Assembly: GCA_022559845.1 (NCBI GenBank) | Contig: CM040121.1 | Span: forward strand, 570,450,140 to 570,514,139 | Direction of reading: 5' to 3' | Length of the DNA: 64,000 bases | Origin: Amorphophallus konjac | Taxonomy: Eukaryota; Streptophyta; Magnoliopsida; Alismatales; Araceae | Shown here: one piece after another, positions 1 through 9,689 of the stretch | How positions within the stretch are numbered: position 1 is the first letter of the stretch | Layout of the letters: every line of letters starts with the position of its first letter | Position numbers and translations under genes: made by a program | Notes under the pieces: model-generated | The model's input: the letters and a program-made list of their open reading frames with translations, nothing else | Database searches by the model: none | Told to the model about the DNA's origin: nothing

Positions 1-267
1 GTGCCGCTGGAGAACCCTTAGGGGCGTGGCGTTGGAGACCACCTTAGGCGCACCGCTGGAGGGCTTGAGATTTTCCTTAGGAACTTCAGCAACTGTGAGC
101 TCCCTTTTCGTTGTCATTTTTAATGCGCACGTGCAAGTGCGAGGACTTGCTGGACGGTAGTATTCCCCGGGGTCTTGGGCATTCAATCCCTCCGGGATCT
201 TCTTTCTTTAGCTCTGTCCCTGATGCAGAAGCCGGGGAATGTGCTGACATGAATTTTTACGTGTCCA
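1..267. other. Unassigned sequence at window edge
   Basis: Similarity to the adjacent gypsy LTR stops near position 268, where the LTR copies at 5011-7507 and 59822-63111 continue with different bases. This stretch therefore lies beyond a breakpoint. It contains phrases that repeat loosely (ctggag, ccttagg) but no convincing coding frame. It may be another transposable element that continues outside the window. Confidence 0.4.
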
Positions 268-1808
268 CAACTCTCAAGTCAACGAAAAATAACGTCCGCA
301 TCCGACGACGTACGGGGACCATCCAACGTACCAGCACCGTCGCACGGCGACCACGGACGGAAAAGAAACGGGACTGCGAACCACCCGGAGTAGCCCTGAG
401 CCTGGCGGTCTACTCTAGACGCGCCACAGGCTCTGACGGTCTAAGGCTGGACCGTCACAGCCATCTGACGGCCCAACACAGGGGCGTCAGACCCTCTGTG
501 CAAAAACGACTGTGACGCGCCTACCCTGGTGCGTCACAGGCCCTGACGCACCCAGCCTGGTGCATCACAAGGCTCGAAGGAACAAACTGTGACGCGTGCC
601 ACTCGGTGCATCACAGACTGTAACAGACCAACTCTGGTGCGTTACAGGGTGGGAGCGCATACCCTCTGACGCACCCACACAGGGGCGTTACAAGGCTGTG
701 ACGTTCCATGCATGGTGCGTCACAGGCCTTGACCCCTAACGGTCTAAACCAATGGTCGGAAGCCAACGGTCAGATCATCCCTGACGGTCCAACCCAGGCG
801 CGTCACAGCACCGTGGCGGTCTATCGTGGGACCGTCACATCCCACAGACCCCCAGTTGGCTAAAATAGGTCTGTGACGCGCCCACCCAGGTGCGCCACAC
901 TGTGTGACGGTCACTGAAAGGACCGTCACACAGACCCGACGGTGAAACGGCGTGAAACGCCCAAAAACATCAACCACGCCCCCATGCCTCCATAGGAGAG
1001 GGGGAAATCAAAGCGGAAGACCACTGGGGACCCCTAGCATGCTTCGAAGCCATCAAAACGTGAAATCATGGCCTAAAATCATAGATCGGACGAAATCTCC
1101 CAAAATCATGGTTTTGCCCTAACCCGCTCAAAAACCCCCCTCTCGGCTCCCATTCGACGTACAAATCGCGGGGGATGACGGGATGAGCATAGGGATTCGT
1201 CCCCCTACTTCAATGGAGCGAAGCTCTGCCGAATCAAGCTCAAATCACGAAGAATGCTTTTAGAAACCCTGCTCCTTCACGCTTCACCGCACGCCCACGA
1301 GCTCGCCTAGTCGCCGCCCACGTCGCCCCGCCGCCGTCTGCAGTCGGAGAGAGGCCCGCCGCGTCGAAATGGGAGAGAGAGGAAGAGGGGGTGGTTCTCA
1401 CGGTAGAAGGAAGAAAGTGGGAGAAGAAGAAGAAGGGTGGGGGAGAGAGAGAAAATGAGAGATATTTATAGAAAATCTGAAAATTTTGGAAAATATCAAA
1501 AAATTAAAAATTACGTTTTGGGGATCCTCGGAACGCACCGATCGCAACGGTACCACTCGTGCCTAGGTGAACGACCCGGTTCACCCGCAACGAAGTTCCG
1601 AAAGAATTACCGAAACTCGTGTCGGAAATCGAAAAATACGTGCGGAAAAGTCGCGAACGCACTCCGGGTCTCCGAAACAACTCCGGATCGCTCCGATCCG
1701 AATACGAAAGATATCCGAAACGAAATTTCAGATACAACGGAACCGGACACTCCGAGAAGACAGATCTGAGACCCACGAAGAAGGATCCGAAAGATCCGAG
1801 ATATTACA
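268..1808 (-). mobile_element. Truncated gypsy-type LTR
   Basis: The right end reads ggatccgaaagatccgag then atattaca, matching the 5' end of the LTRs at 5011-7507 (-) and 59822-63111 (+), so this copy is on the minus strand. Positions 268-420 resemble the LTR of the 57-63 kb element (read in reverse near 61800-61940) more than the 5-7.5 kb copy. A likely TATA box, read on the minus strand, lies near 1461-1470. Bases 380-935 are a dense array of short complementary motifs (gtgacgc/gcgtcac and gaccgtca/tgacggtc). The LTR 3' part is missing at the 268 breakpoint, so no TSD can be tested. Confidence 0.75.
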
Positions 1809-2523
1809 TTCTCTGTGATAAAAAAAAAAGTCAGCAAGGATTTGTGCTTTTCCGTGATGTGTGGCATCAGTTTCTTTAAAAGAAAATTGTCATTTTAGTT
1901 TTCATCTCTTAATAGACCGAGAGTGATAGCCCATTATATATTCAGCGCGAACTAAGATGTATAGACTTGATTTTTTTTTTTTACTTTTTAGTCTGTCAAT
2001 TGACGATCAGAAACGTACAAAACTGTGTTGAATAAGAGTAGATAAAAAAAAAACTTGCGGGGTTTGATATTCGAGTTTTTTGTAATGTTAGAAGGAAGAC
2101 TACCTTACATACCATTATTATTTGATTAGTCCACTCTTTAATAACTGGACATTCTATCATCTGAAAGATAGTTTAACATTTCGTCAATGTGAAACTACAG
2201 AGATGTTATAATATTCAAATAAAAAGTGAAATAATGAGATTATATTAGAGAGGTATATGACATATTTCATGGAAAATCCCGTTGAGTCACATTGTGGGGA
2301 CTTATCTGAGCAACTCGGCTTTGTGGCCGTCGTCCTTCTATTCATCAAGTGGTCAAATCTCAAGATTCTCGAACTCGTCTCCAATGTTTTTGAGCATCAA
2401 AATAAAAAAAAGGAGAGAAAGAAAGGAGTGATGCCTATATCTGCGAAGTTACTTACACCTATAATTTCCTCTGTTTATGGACCGTCTAATTAATTGGCGA
2501 TAAACAGAATGGAGGGAAAAAAA
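1809..2523. other. AT-rich intergenic sequence, nothing recognised
   Basis: No coding frame longer than about 80 codons shows any family signature. Short poly-A and poly-T tracts occur. No element ends or repeats were recognised. Confidence 0.5.
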
Positions 2524-2636
2524 TTTGATCCAGTGAGTGCTTCACTGGGAATCCAGCCGATGAAAGAGAAAACTCTCTGATTTGGGGTTTGGGTCGATTT
2601 CGTCCTTCCTACTCCGCTGCTCTACGGATCCCAGGA
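2524..2636 (-). repeat. FLZ 3'-flank block, copy 1 (with hairpin)
   Basis: This block resembles 19984-20090 and 29912-30045, which lie directly downstream of the two intact minus-strand FLZ genes. Shared features in order are the inverted repeat ccagtgagtgcttcactgg (2530-2548), a tttggg/gtttgg stretch, cgtccttcctact, and cgctg followed by atccca. Its position beyond the stop codon of each gene makes it a probable 3' UTR or terminator region carried along during duplication. Confidence 0.7.
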
Positions 2637-2639
2637 TTA

Positions 2640-3005
2640 GTTCTGCGCAGCAGCAGCAGCAGCAGCAGGGGTGAGTCGTCTTTTCCCCTGATTTTGATTT
2701 ACTGCGAACGATCCTTCCCCCTCGCCAAAACTTAAGCCGACCTCCTGGCCTTTCAACTGGCGACGACAGCCTCGGCTGCGTGCGACGAAGGTGCCGGCTG
2801 CTCCACGGGGTGAGGCGCGGTGGCGGTGGTGCCACCTCCGCCCGTACCTCATCTCCCTCTCTCGGGCCTCGTCAAGCTCGATCTGCCCCGGGCGGCACTC
2901 CTCGCTGCACAAGGTTGTCTCCCCTCTCTGTACATGAAAACGTCGGAGTCGTCGTGGAGGCGAAGCAGCAGGAGTCGAGGATGCGAACAGGGAGCACGAC
3001 GCAGC
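2640..3005 (-). pseudogene. FLZ zinc-finger pseudogene
   Basis: On the minus strand the second half of an FLZ domain is readable ([19 protein letters not shown]), followed by the basic tail RRWHHRHRAS seen in the other copies. The first half is damaged. The LDACFLC segment has become LDSCC, the second cysteine and the following RRPLG segment are gone, and the frame shifts across the MYRGD motif. Near the 3' end a short AGCAGCATCA-like stretch of the sister genes has expanded into a CAG/CTG repeat (about 2645-2668). A 10.6-kb MULE sits about 100 bp beyond its 5' side. It cannot fold the paired zinc ligands and is non-functional. No start codon can be chosen confidently. Confidence 0.8.
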
Positions 3006-3101
3006 ATAGGGTTTGCTGGCTGGGTGGATCGATGGTAACAAGGAGGGCGATCGTGAGGATCTCTCTCACCTACCTTCTCATCGTGGAGTTTTTCTGAGTT
3101 T

Positions 3102-3110
3102 TTAAATAAA
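3102..3110. repeat. MULE target-site duplication, left
   Basis: TTAAATAAA directly before the GGG of the left terminal inverted repeat. The identical nonamer follows the right end at 13757-13765. Nine bases is the standard duplication size for Mutator-like elements. Confidence 0.9.
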
Positions 3111-3205
3111 GGGTTTTTTTCACATATTAGTCCCTACAAATATGATGAATTACTTTTTAGTCCATACAATCTCTCTATTATTTAAAAAGTCCTTAAAATC
3201 ATGTA
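3111..3205 (+). repeat. MULE terminal inverted repeat, left
   Basis: Pairs with 13662-13756 read in reverse complement over about 90 bases with only scattered differences; divergence rises sharply inward of this. Confidence 0.9.
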
Positions 3206-3618
3206 ACTCTAACAGAAAGGCCCGTGTAGTTCATCGACGTTAAAACAATTAGATATTCGATGGAATATTCCATCCTTCCATTAAAAAAAGTTGAAAATCC
3301 TAAACTACCCTTACTCATGACCCTTTTCCAGTGAAACCCTTCACCCCCGCAGACGCCCCACCGCCGTTGCAAGCTGCGGACTACCCCCACCAGACGCCGC
3401 AGACGCCCCACCGTAAGGCCCCAGCCGCAGAAGCCCCACCGGTCGACGCTGACGGCCTACCGCCAACGGCCCACCGACCACCGCCGGCCCTTGCCATCAC
3501 GCCCAACACGACAAATCGACCCTTGTTATTCTCCCCATGTCTGAAATGGTATGCTATTTTGATGGCTAGATTATTCTCCACACCTATGTTTACAGTGATA
3601 ATAACTTGTTCGTGTCGT

Positions 3619-4907
3619 ATGCAGTCATCAAATGTTAGTGGAATGCAATTGTCTCGAGGAGCTGTCGTCTCATCTCGTGTGCCGCCGATGGAATGCAACT
3701 GTAGAAGGGGTAATTGTCGGGTTTACGTCTCAAATCGTGAGAGGTCGAAAGGCAAGCGTTTCTATTGTTGTCCGTATGCAAATACTGACGGGGATTGCGG
3801 TTTCTTTGAGTGAGTTGATGATACTACATATAATGTTGTGGATGTCAAATATCAACTGAAGGCGATGGAAGAATGCATGAACTGTGACTGTAGAGGGAAT
3901 ATCAGAGCTGGAGCCGGCTGGATGCTGGGAACTAAGCTGCGAGGAGATGTGAACTGTTAGAGTGTGGAGTCAGAACTCTTTCACTCGTGCGCCTCTGCAC
4001 GGGATCACACTCTGCCTCAGGAGCGCATCCATTGCTTCAGGGGAGCATTCACAACATCAGGGAAGTATGGCGAGCATTCGCTGCTCCAGGGGAGCAATCG
4101 CTGCCCCAGGAGAGCATCCACTGCTCCAGGGGAGATTCCTCAGCTCAGGGGAGCATGGCGAGCATATCGCATCTCCAGGGGAGCATTCGCTGCTCCAAGG
4201 GAGCATCCTTCAGTCGCTGGAGAGCAATCGTTGCTCCAGGGGAGTATCCTTTCAGTACCAGGGAAGCATTCGTTACTTCAGGGGAGCATATGTTGTCCGG
4301 GTCTAGCAGGGAAGCACATGCTGTCTCTGGAGGGCATTCATTGTCCCAGGAGAACATCACTGGCGTCAGGGAAGCATGTATTGCGGGCTCAAGGTATTTC
4401 GATGTCACTTGGAGCAGGCCGACCTGCATGAAGAAGTGTCGACTCTTGTCTTGGTAATGCATGAAGAGGTGTCGACACTTGTCTTGGCAATGCATTAACC
4501 TGACTGGTGGTGGGGGAGCATCTGCAGTCGCTGGAGGGCATACTCGGTCCCAGGAGAGCATCCGGGGGGATAGACGAGCATGCGCGACTGATGTATCCCG
4601 GAAGAGGGTTTCTGTTTAACCGGGATATTATTATCTTTAATACCCTGACTAATGACGCCCTAATCTCCTAGTATAAAAGGATGGGCTCTCTCATTGTATT
4701 GGAACAACAACAAGTCTGTGATTATCTAGTGGAATCCTGTTGCGGCCGTAGACGTAGGAAGGCATCTTGCCTCCAAACCACGTAAAAATCCACGTGTGTT
4801 CTTGTGTGATTGGTTTTTCTCTTCTTCCTCCTCTGCTGTTTGTCCTCCTGTTCTGGGTACTCCGGTTCTATCCCCCAACAGTGAACTACTGCATCCTGGA
4901 ACTGTGA
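3619..4907 (+). pseudogene. GRF-type zinc-finger gene in MULE, broken
   Basis: From the ATG at 3619 the frame contains CNCRRGNCRVYVSN, then GKRFYCCPY and DGDCGFFE. This is the CxC...GR.FY.CP....CGFF pattern of GRF zinc fingers, which occur in plant transposons and nucleic-acid-processing proteins. The codon after FFE, where the family normally has Trp, is TGA (3811-3813), a one-base change from TGG. Beyond it the frame stays open (VDDTTYNVVDVKYQLKAMEE) until a solo LTR inserted at 3955. With the LTR and one TSD copy removed, the frame resumes and stops at 4905-4907. The protein would have been about 120 residues. It is broken by the stop codon and by the LTR. A splice donor at GAG|GTGAGT-like sequence was considered, but the base order is GAGTGAGT, so a nonsense change fits better. 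Confidence 0.6.
3955..4880 (+). mobile_element. Solo LTR of a copia-like element, copy 1
   Basis: Starts TGTTAGAGTGTGGAGTCAG and ends CCCCCAACA. The flanking bases GTGAAC (3949-3954 and 4881-4886) are repeated, showing an insertion that left only one LTR. A TATA box (agtataaaagg) lies at about 4670-4680, followed by a transcribed region with TTGTGTGATTGG. Bases 4020-4380 are an array of imperfect palindromes built on gctccaggggagc. A second member is at 8301-9132. The absence of internal sequence indicates recombination between the two original LTRs. Confidence 0.88.
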
Positions 4908-5010
4908 ATGTTGAACAGAAAGCTCTTGAATTTGTTGTTGAAGTTCAGTGTTTTTCATCTGAGTGTCTGCATGGAATTCCTTAAGTTCATTCATAATAGG
5001 AAGCAGCTGT

Positions 5011-7507
5011 TGTAACGACCCGAGAATCCGATTACTGGGAAGGCCCGATAACCCGAGACTCGCACCGCCACCCACGAGCCCGAAGACTCGGAAGGGTTAA
5101 AAGGATGGTGTGGAGACTACACAAGTATCACAAATAATCGCAGAAATTAAACAGTTATAATATTAAGCAGGAAATAAATTAACTTTTTTTACATGATCCA
5201 CATTAGAAAATTACAACAATAACAATAGTCCACGACTAGTACAGTGACAAGGAAGAAAAGTACAGCTACACGGGGCATACCCCGGCTCTGACCTCTGGCA
5301 CTACCTATGGGCACCCGCACCACGCTGCACTCCTGACGCGCTCCCCGAAGGTGGCGCCTCACCTGAAACACGGTGAAAACACGCAGGGAATGAGTCTCGG
5401 AACAAGACTCAGTAGGGATCACTCGGACCCTACCTCGTAAAACGAGAAACCACTACACTCGCGGTAGGAGAGTACCTCGGAAGGGAAAGCCCTGCACTCT
5501 ACAAGACAAGACCCTACGGCACGTAAACCGACACACGTGCCATGGTAAGAAGACCAAAGGTCAAAGGTCGAACCGATAAAACCCGAAGGTCGGAAACACA
5601 CGACTGACAGTCTGTCACTCCGTACTCGACAGGAGTACCACCCACTAGAAGCACAGCCGGTAGCGTCCCCTGACGTCTTACACCGCGCCGCAGGTGAACC
5701 GCCTGACGTGGTAGGTCCTACCCGAGGCACAGACACCGTACAAGTAACCAAAAACAAGTAACTAGCTGGGGTCATGCCCGTCGACGTGGGCCCAACCGCC
5801 CCCAACCACGCGTGCACACACAGACCTTGCGTCACTAGGTCTGGTCCTCTGACCGGTTTTCCCCCGTAGCCGGACTCTGGCTACCGACGAGGGGCCTACG
5901 GTAACCGGTCCACAAACCGTCTCAAAGGTGAATGCCCGTACACCATTCCCAGGTGAGACCAGCACCTCGTACTGGTGGGCTACGACTAGTGGAGGGTCAC
6001 TGAAGGAGTAGACTCTCAAGTCACGGAAAACAACGTCGCAACCACAGGTACGAGGAACGCTCCTTGTACCCACGCTAACGCACGGTGACGCAAACCGAAG
6101 TCACCACCTCCCGGGACCCCACGGCACCCCCACGTGTAGCCCCCACATGATGCCCCGCATCAGTCGGACTACGGGTCAGCACAGGGATCGAGACTAGCTC
6201 GTCCGGGACTGATGCTGGGAAGGAAAAGGAGTCGCGGTCACCGGAGGACCGCCTCCAGTGGTCGCGGTCGACCCAGGACCGCTACCACCTAGTCGCGGTC
6301 CTCCTGGGACCGCGACCGCCCTGGTGCAAGAAAAGCTGAACGCGGTCGCCTGATGACCATTTTTACCTGGTAGCGGTCTCCAGGAGACCGCGACCAGACT
6401 CCAACGGTCAAAAACCCGTCTCGAAGACCGTGCCAGACCCCATGGTGAAAGCGGTCGCCCCCTGACCGCCACCAACAGTCGCGGTCAGTCGTAAGACCGC
6501 GACCGCCTGCCAACAGGACGAGCCCCAACGGTCAAAAATCCTGGTGAAGGCGGTCCCCACCCGACCGCTACCAATGAAGGCGGTTACTGGTAGACCGCTA
6601 CCATCTCGGAAAACCGAGAACGGCGGGAAACGGCCAAAAACACCATCCACGCCCCCATACCTCCACCGGAGAGGGGGAAATCAAAGGGGAAGGCCCCCGG
6701 GGACCCCTAGCATGATTCTAGGCCATCAGAACGTGAATCCATGCATCAAATCCATAGATCGGGCGACTCTCCCCAAAAACATGGAAAACACCCCAAGCAT
6801 GCTCAAACAAGCCCCTCTCGGCCTCCCCTCGGCCTATAAATCACGGAAAGAATCGACAAGAGGCTAAGGAACGTCACCCTACCTTAGTAGAGCGAATGCT
6901 CCGCCGAATCACCCGCGAATCGCGAAGAACGCTTGAAGCTTCACGAACTCCCCACGCTTCCCACGCTTGCCGCACGCCCACGAGCTCGCCTCGCCGCCAC
7001 CCACGTGTCCGCGCCGTCGCACTGCCGCCGTCAACTGCCGAGGAGGGGCTCACCGCGTCCGAATGGGAGAGAGAGGGAGAGAGGAGGGCGGCCACGGTTG
7101 GGGAAGGAATGAGGGAGAAGAAGAAGAAAGAGAAAGGAGAAAAGAAAAAAGAAAAGAAATGGGATTATATAAAAAATCTGATTTTTCGAAAAAATACCGA
7201 AAAATAGAAAAATATATTTCCGGAATCCTCGGAACGCACCGATCGCAACGGTACCACTCGTGCCTGGGGGAACCGCCCAGTTCGCCCGCAGCGAGCTTCC
7301 GAAGAAAAGCCGAAACACACACCGGGAATCGGAAAACACAAGCGGAAAAGCCGCGGAACACCTCTGGGCCTCCGAAACGACTCCGGATCGCGCCGATCCG
7401 AACACGAAAGATGTCCGAAATGAAATTCCGGATACAACGGAGCTGGACACTCCGAAAACCAGATCCGGGACACATGAAGAAGGATCCGAAAGGTCCGGAA
7501 TATTACA
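5011..7507 (-). mobile_element. Solo LTR of a gypsy-like element, 2.5 kb
   Basis: On the plus strand it begins TGTAACGACCCGAGAATCCG and ends tccggaatattaca. These are the reverse complements of the LTR end and LTR start at 63111 and 59822. The pentamer GCTGT is duplicated at 5006-5010 and 7508-7512. It interrupts an open frame in the MULE, and that frame is restored exactly if the LTR and one TSD are removed. Bases 6230-6600 form an array of gcggtc/gaccgc motifs. The edges of the likely transcribed region are GC-rich and contain many spurious frames; none was taken as a gene. Confidence 0.9.
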
Positions 7508-7734
7508 GCTGTACACTGACATATATTAGTTGGGTATGAATAAGCTCTTGATTGGAGTTCAGCTTAAAAATTTCACTTTTCATGACAGTAAATTGCTCCT
7601 GCATATATTTCATCATATGGGAATGAAGAGAATGATTAGAGCTTGTGCCGGCTTGATCTGGTGGAGATGTTTGTGTATGGAACTCTGGAGGTGCATCTGA
7701 CTCTCTGAACATCTGAGGAGGTGAAGAGGGTGGA

Positions 7735-8295
7735 GAAGTTCCTACATCGGTCAAGTCTGTACATCGGACCAAGTCTGTACATCGGTCAAGTCTGTACATC
7801 AGACCAAGTCTATACATCGGTGAAGTCTATGCTTCATAATGCCAAGTCTATACATTGGCAAAGTCTATACATTGCAAAGTCATTGCAAAGTCTATACATT
7901 GCAAAGTCTATACATCGGACCAAATCATTGCAAAGTCTATACATTGCAAAGTCTGTACATAGGAAGTGTCGACCTCTCTTGCTTGAAGTGTCGACCTCTT
8001 CACATGTAACTCAAAGATGCAGGGCATCTTCATTGAAAATGTATTATTTTCATCATTCCAAAAGTCTATACATTTCTTGCTGAATCGAGCAAAGTCTATA
8101 CATTGCAAAGTCTGTACAAAGGAAGTGTCGACCTCTCTGTCGACCTCTCTTGCTTGAAGTGTCGACCTCTTCACATGTAACACAAAGATACAGGGCATCT
8201 TCATTGAAAATGCATTATTTTCATCATTCCAAAAGTCTATACATTTCTTGCTGAACTGAGCAAAGTCTATACTTTGCAAAGTCTGTACATAGGAA
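7735..8295. repeat. Array of AAGTCTATACATTG-type short repeats plus a segment duplication
   Basis: Bases 7745-7960 contain about a dozen copies of aagtctrtacatyg separated by 0-10 bases. A larger segment containing tgtcgacctct, cagggcatcttcattgaaaa and atttcttgctga then occurs twice (about 7968-8090 and 8157-8260). The array lies in the interior of the MULE, upstream of the coiled-coil frame. The same 14-base motif, reversed, builds the intron minisatellite of the CACTA transposase at 47966-48345. Confidence 0.8.
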
Positions 8296-8300
8296 GTGTC

Positions 8301-9132
8301 TGTTAGCGTGTGGAGTCAGAACTCATGCGCCCTTGCACGGGATCACACTCTGACTCAGGAGCGCACCCACTGCTCCAGGGGAGCATTCTCAGCATCAGGG
8401 GAGCATGACGTGCACATGCTGTCTCCAGGGGAGCAATCGCTGCCTCAGGGGAGCATTCTCAGCGTTAAGGGAGCAATCGCTACTTCAGGAGAGCATGTAG
8501 TCATGTCTTTATGCGTTCTCGCCTGGGAGCATATGAAGTCTCAGGGGAGCATCTATGGCCTCTGGGCAGCATCACCAGCGCCATGGGAGCATGGCGAGCA
8601 CATGCGCTATCTCTGAGGAGCAATCGCTGCTCCAGGGGAGCATCCTTCAGTGTCAGGGGAGCAACCGCTACTCCAGGGAAGCATATGCTGTCTGGGTTGG
8701 ATGCGTCGACCTTGTCTTGGCAATGCGTCGACCCTGTCTTGGCAATGCATTGTTCTGACTGATGGTGGGAGAGCATCTGCAGTCGCTGAAGGGTATACTC
8801 GGTCCCAGGAGAGCATCCGGGGGGACAGGCGAGCATGCGCGTCTGATGTATCCCGGAAGAGGTTTTCTGTTTATCAGGGGTATTATTGTCCTTAATGCCC
8901 TGACTAATGACGCCCTAATCTCCTAGTATAAAAGGGTGGGTTGTCTCTTTGCATTGTAACAAGTCTGTGATTATCTAGTGGAATCCTGTTGCGGCAGTGG
9001 ACGTAGGAAGGCATCTTGCCTCCGAACCCCGTAAAAATCCATGTGTGTTATTGTGTGATTATTTTTTTTCTCTTCTTCCTCCTCTGTTGTTTGTCCTCCT
9101 CGTCTGGGTACTCCAGTTCCATATCCCCAACA
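8301..9132 (+). mobile_element. Solo LTR of the copia-like element, copy 2
   Basis: Starts TGTTAGCGTGTGGAGTCAG and ends ATCCCCAACA. It is flanked by a perfect 5-bp TSD, GTGTC, at 8296-8300 and 9133-9137. It is clearly the same family as 3955-4880, with the same order of palindromic gctccaggggagc units, gtatcccggaagagg, the TATA box (agtataaaagggtgg) and tgtgattatctagtgg. Copy 2 is about 95 bp shorter, mainly through fewer palindromic units. Confidence 0.9.
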
Positions 9133-9137
9133 GTGTC

Positions 9138-9689
9138 GACCTCTCTTGCTTGAAGTGTCGACCTCTCATGGAGGGTTTGGATTTTGGCATGACGCCAGCT
9201 GCTGTCAATAGCATTATTTGCAGATCACATAATTATTTCTTGGCTAATTCTCATTAGGGATTTTTGCATATACCATCAGCACCTGCACCAGTTAGTTACC
9301 CTTGCAACCATTGTATCATTCATATCAAATCATCACAACCCATGTATCATTCATTTCAAACCAACACAAACCATCTATCATTCAAACCTAGTTTAAGCCC
9401 AGCACAAAACTACAAATATCATTCATATCACCAACAAATAAACAGATACTTGTATCAGTTACATCAAAACTTCACAATCCATAAGAGTTTACATTGAGGA
9501 CAACAACACATAAAACGGATATGAAATATTGTTCTTCAATATCATTCTTCACATCCGGTCGGCAACAACATTCTTCACATCAGCCAACGTCCTGTAGGTG
9601 TGACAAAGAGAGGATGTTAACTATTAGAAATAACATAATCTTTACCTACAAGTTAAAAAGTATATTTTAAACTCACAATTTGACGGGAG
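9138..9689. other. MULE interior between solo LTR and transposase stop
   Basis: This AT-rich stretch lies directly past the transposase stop codon and would be its 3' UTR. From 9300 to 9500 phrases such as catcattcatatca recur irregularly. The gtcgacctctcttgcttgaa motif of the neighbouring array appears again at 9133-9165. No coding frame was recognised. Confidence 0.5.

Larger units (their letters stand above)
3745..7790 (-). pseudogene. Coiled-coil protein exon split by two solo LTRs
   Basis: On the minus strand a frame begins around 7790 (TSPPSSPPQMFRESD), runs through SLHSHMMKYMQEQFTVMK and ends at VQL where the gypsy solo LTR (5011-7507) starts. After removing that LTR and one GCTGT copy the same frame continues as LLPIMNELKEFHADTQ and ELQQQIQELSVQHSQ. 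After removing the copia solo LTR (3955-4880) it continues as ISSQLSSQHPAGSSSD, with a stop near 3745. The middle is hydrophilic with heptad-like spacing and probably forms a coiled coil. I do not recognise the family. It may be an accessory gene of the MULE or a captured host exon. It overlaps the GRF frame on the opposite strand. No start or upstream exons could be assigned. Confidence 0.5.

Noticed and set aside
3962..4561. Three parallel 114-156 codon frames in the copia LTR
   Set aside because: Produced by the short palindromic repeat; the same region is open in several frames and not kept between the two LTR copies.
5189..6867. Several 70-140 codon frames in the gypsy solo LTR
   Set aside because: They lie in a GC-rich LTR with overlapping frames on both strands, differ between LTR copies and carry no domain.
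3955..9132. 3955-4880 and 8301-9132 as the two LTRs of one element
   Set aside because: Each has its own distinct flanking duplication (GTGAAC and GTGTC), and the MULE frame continues across the first one.
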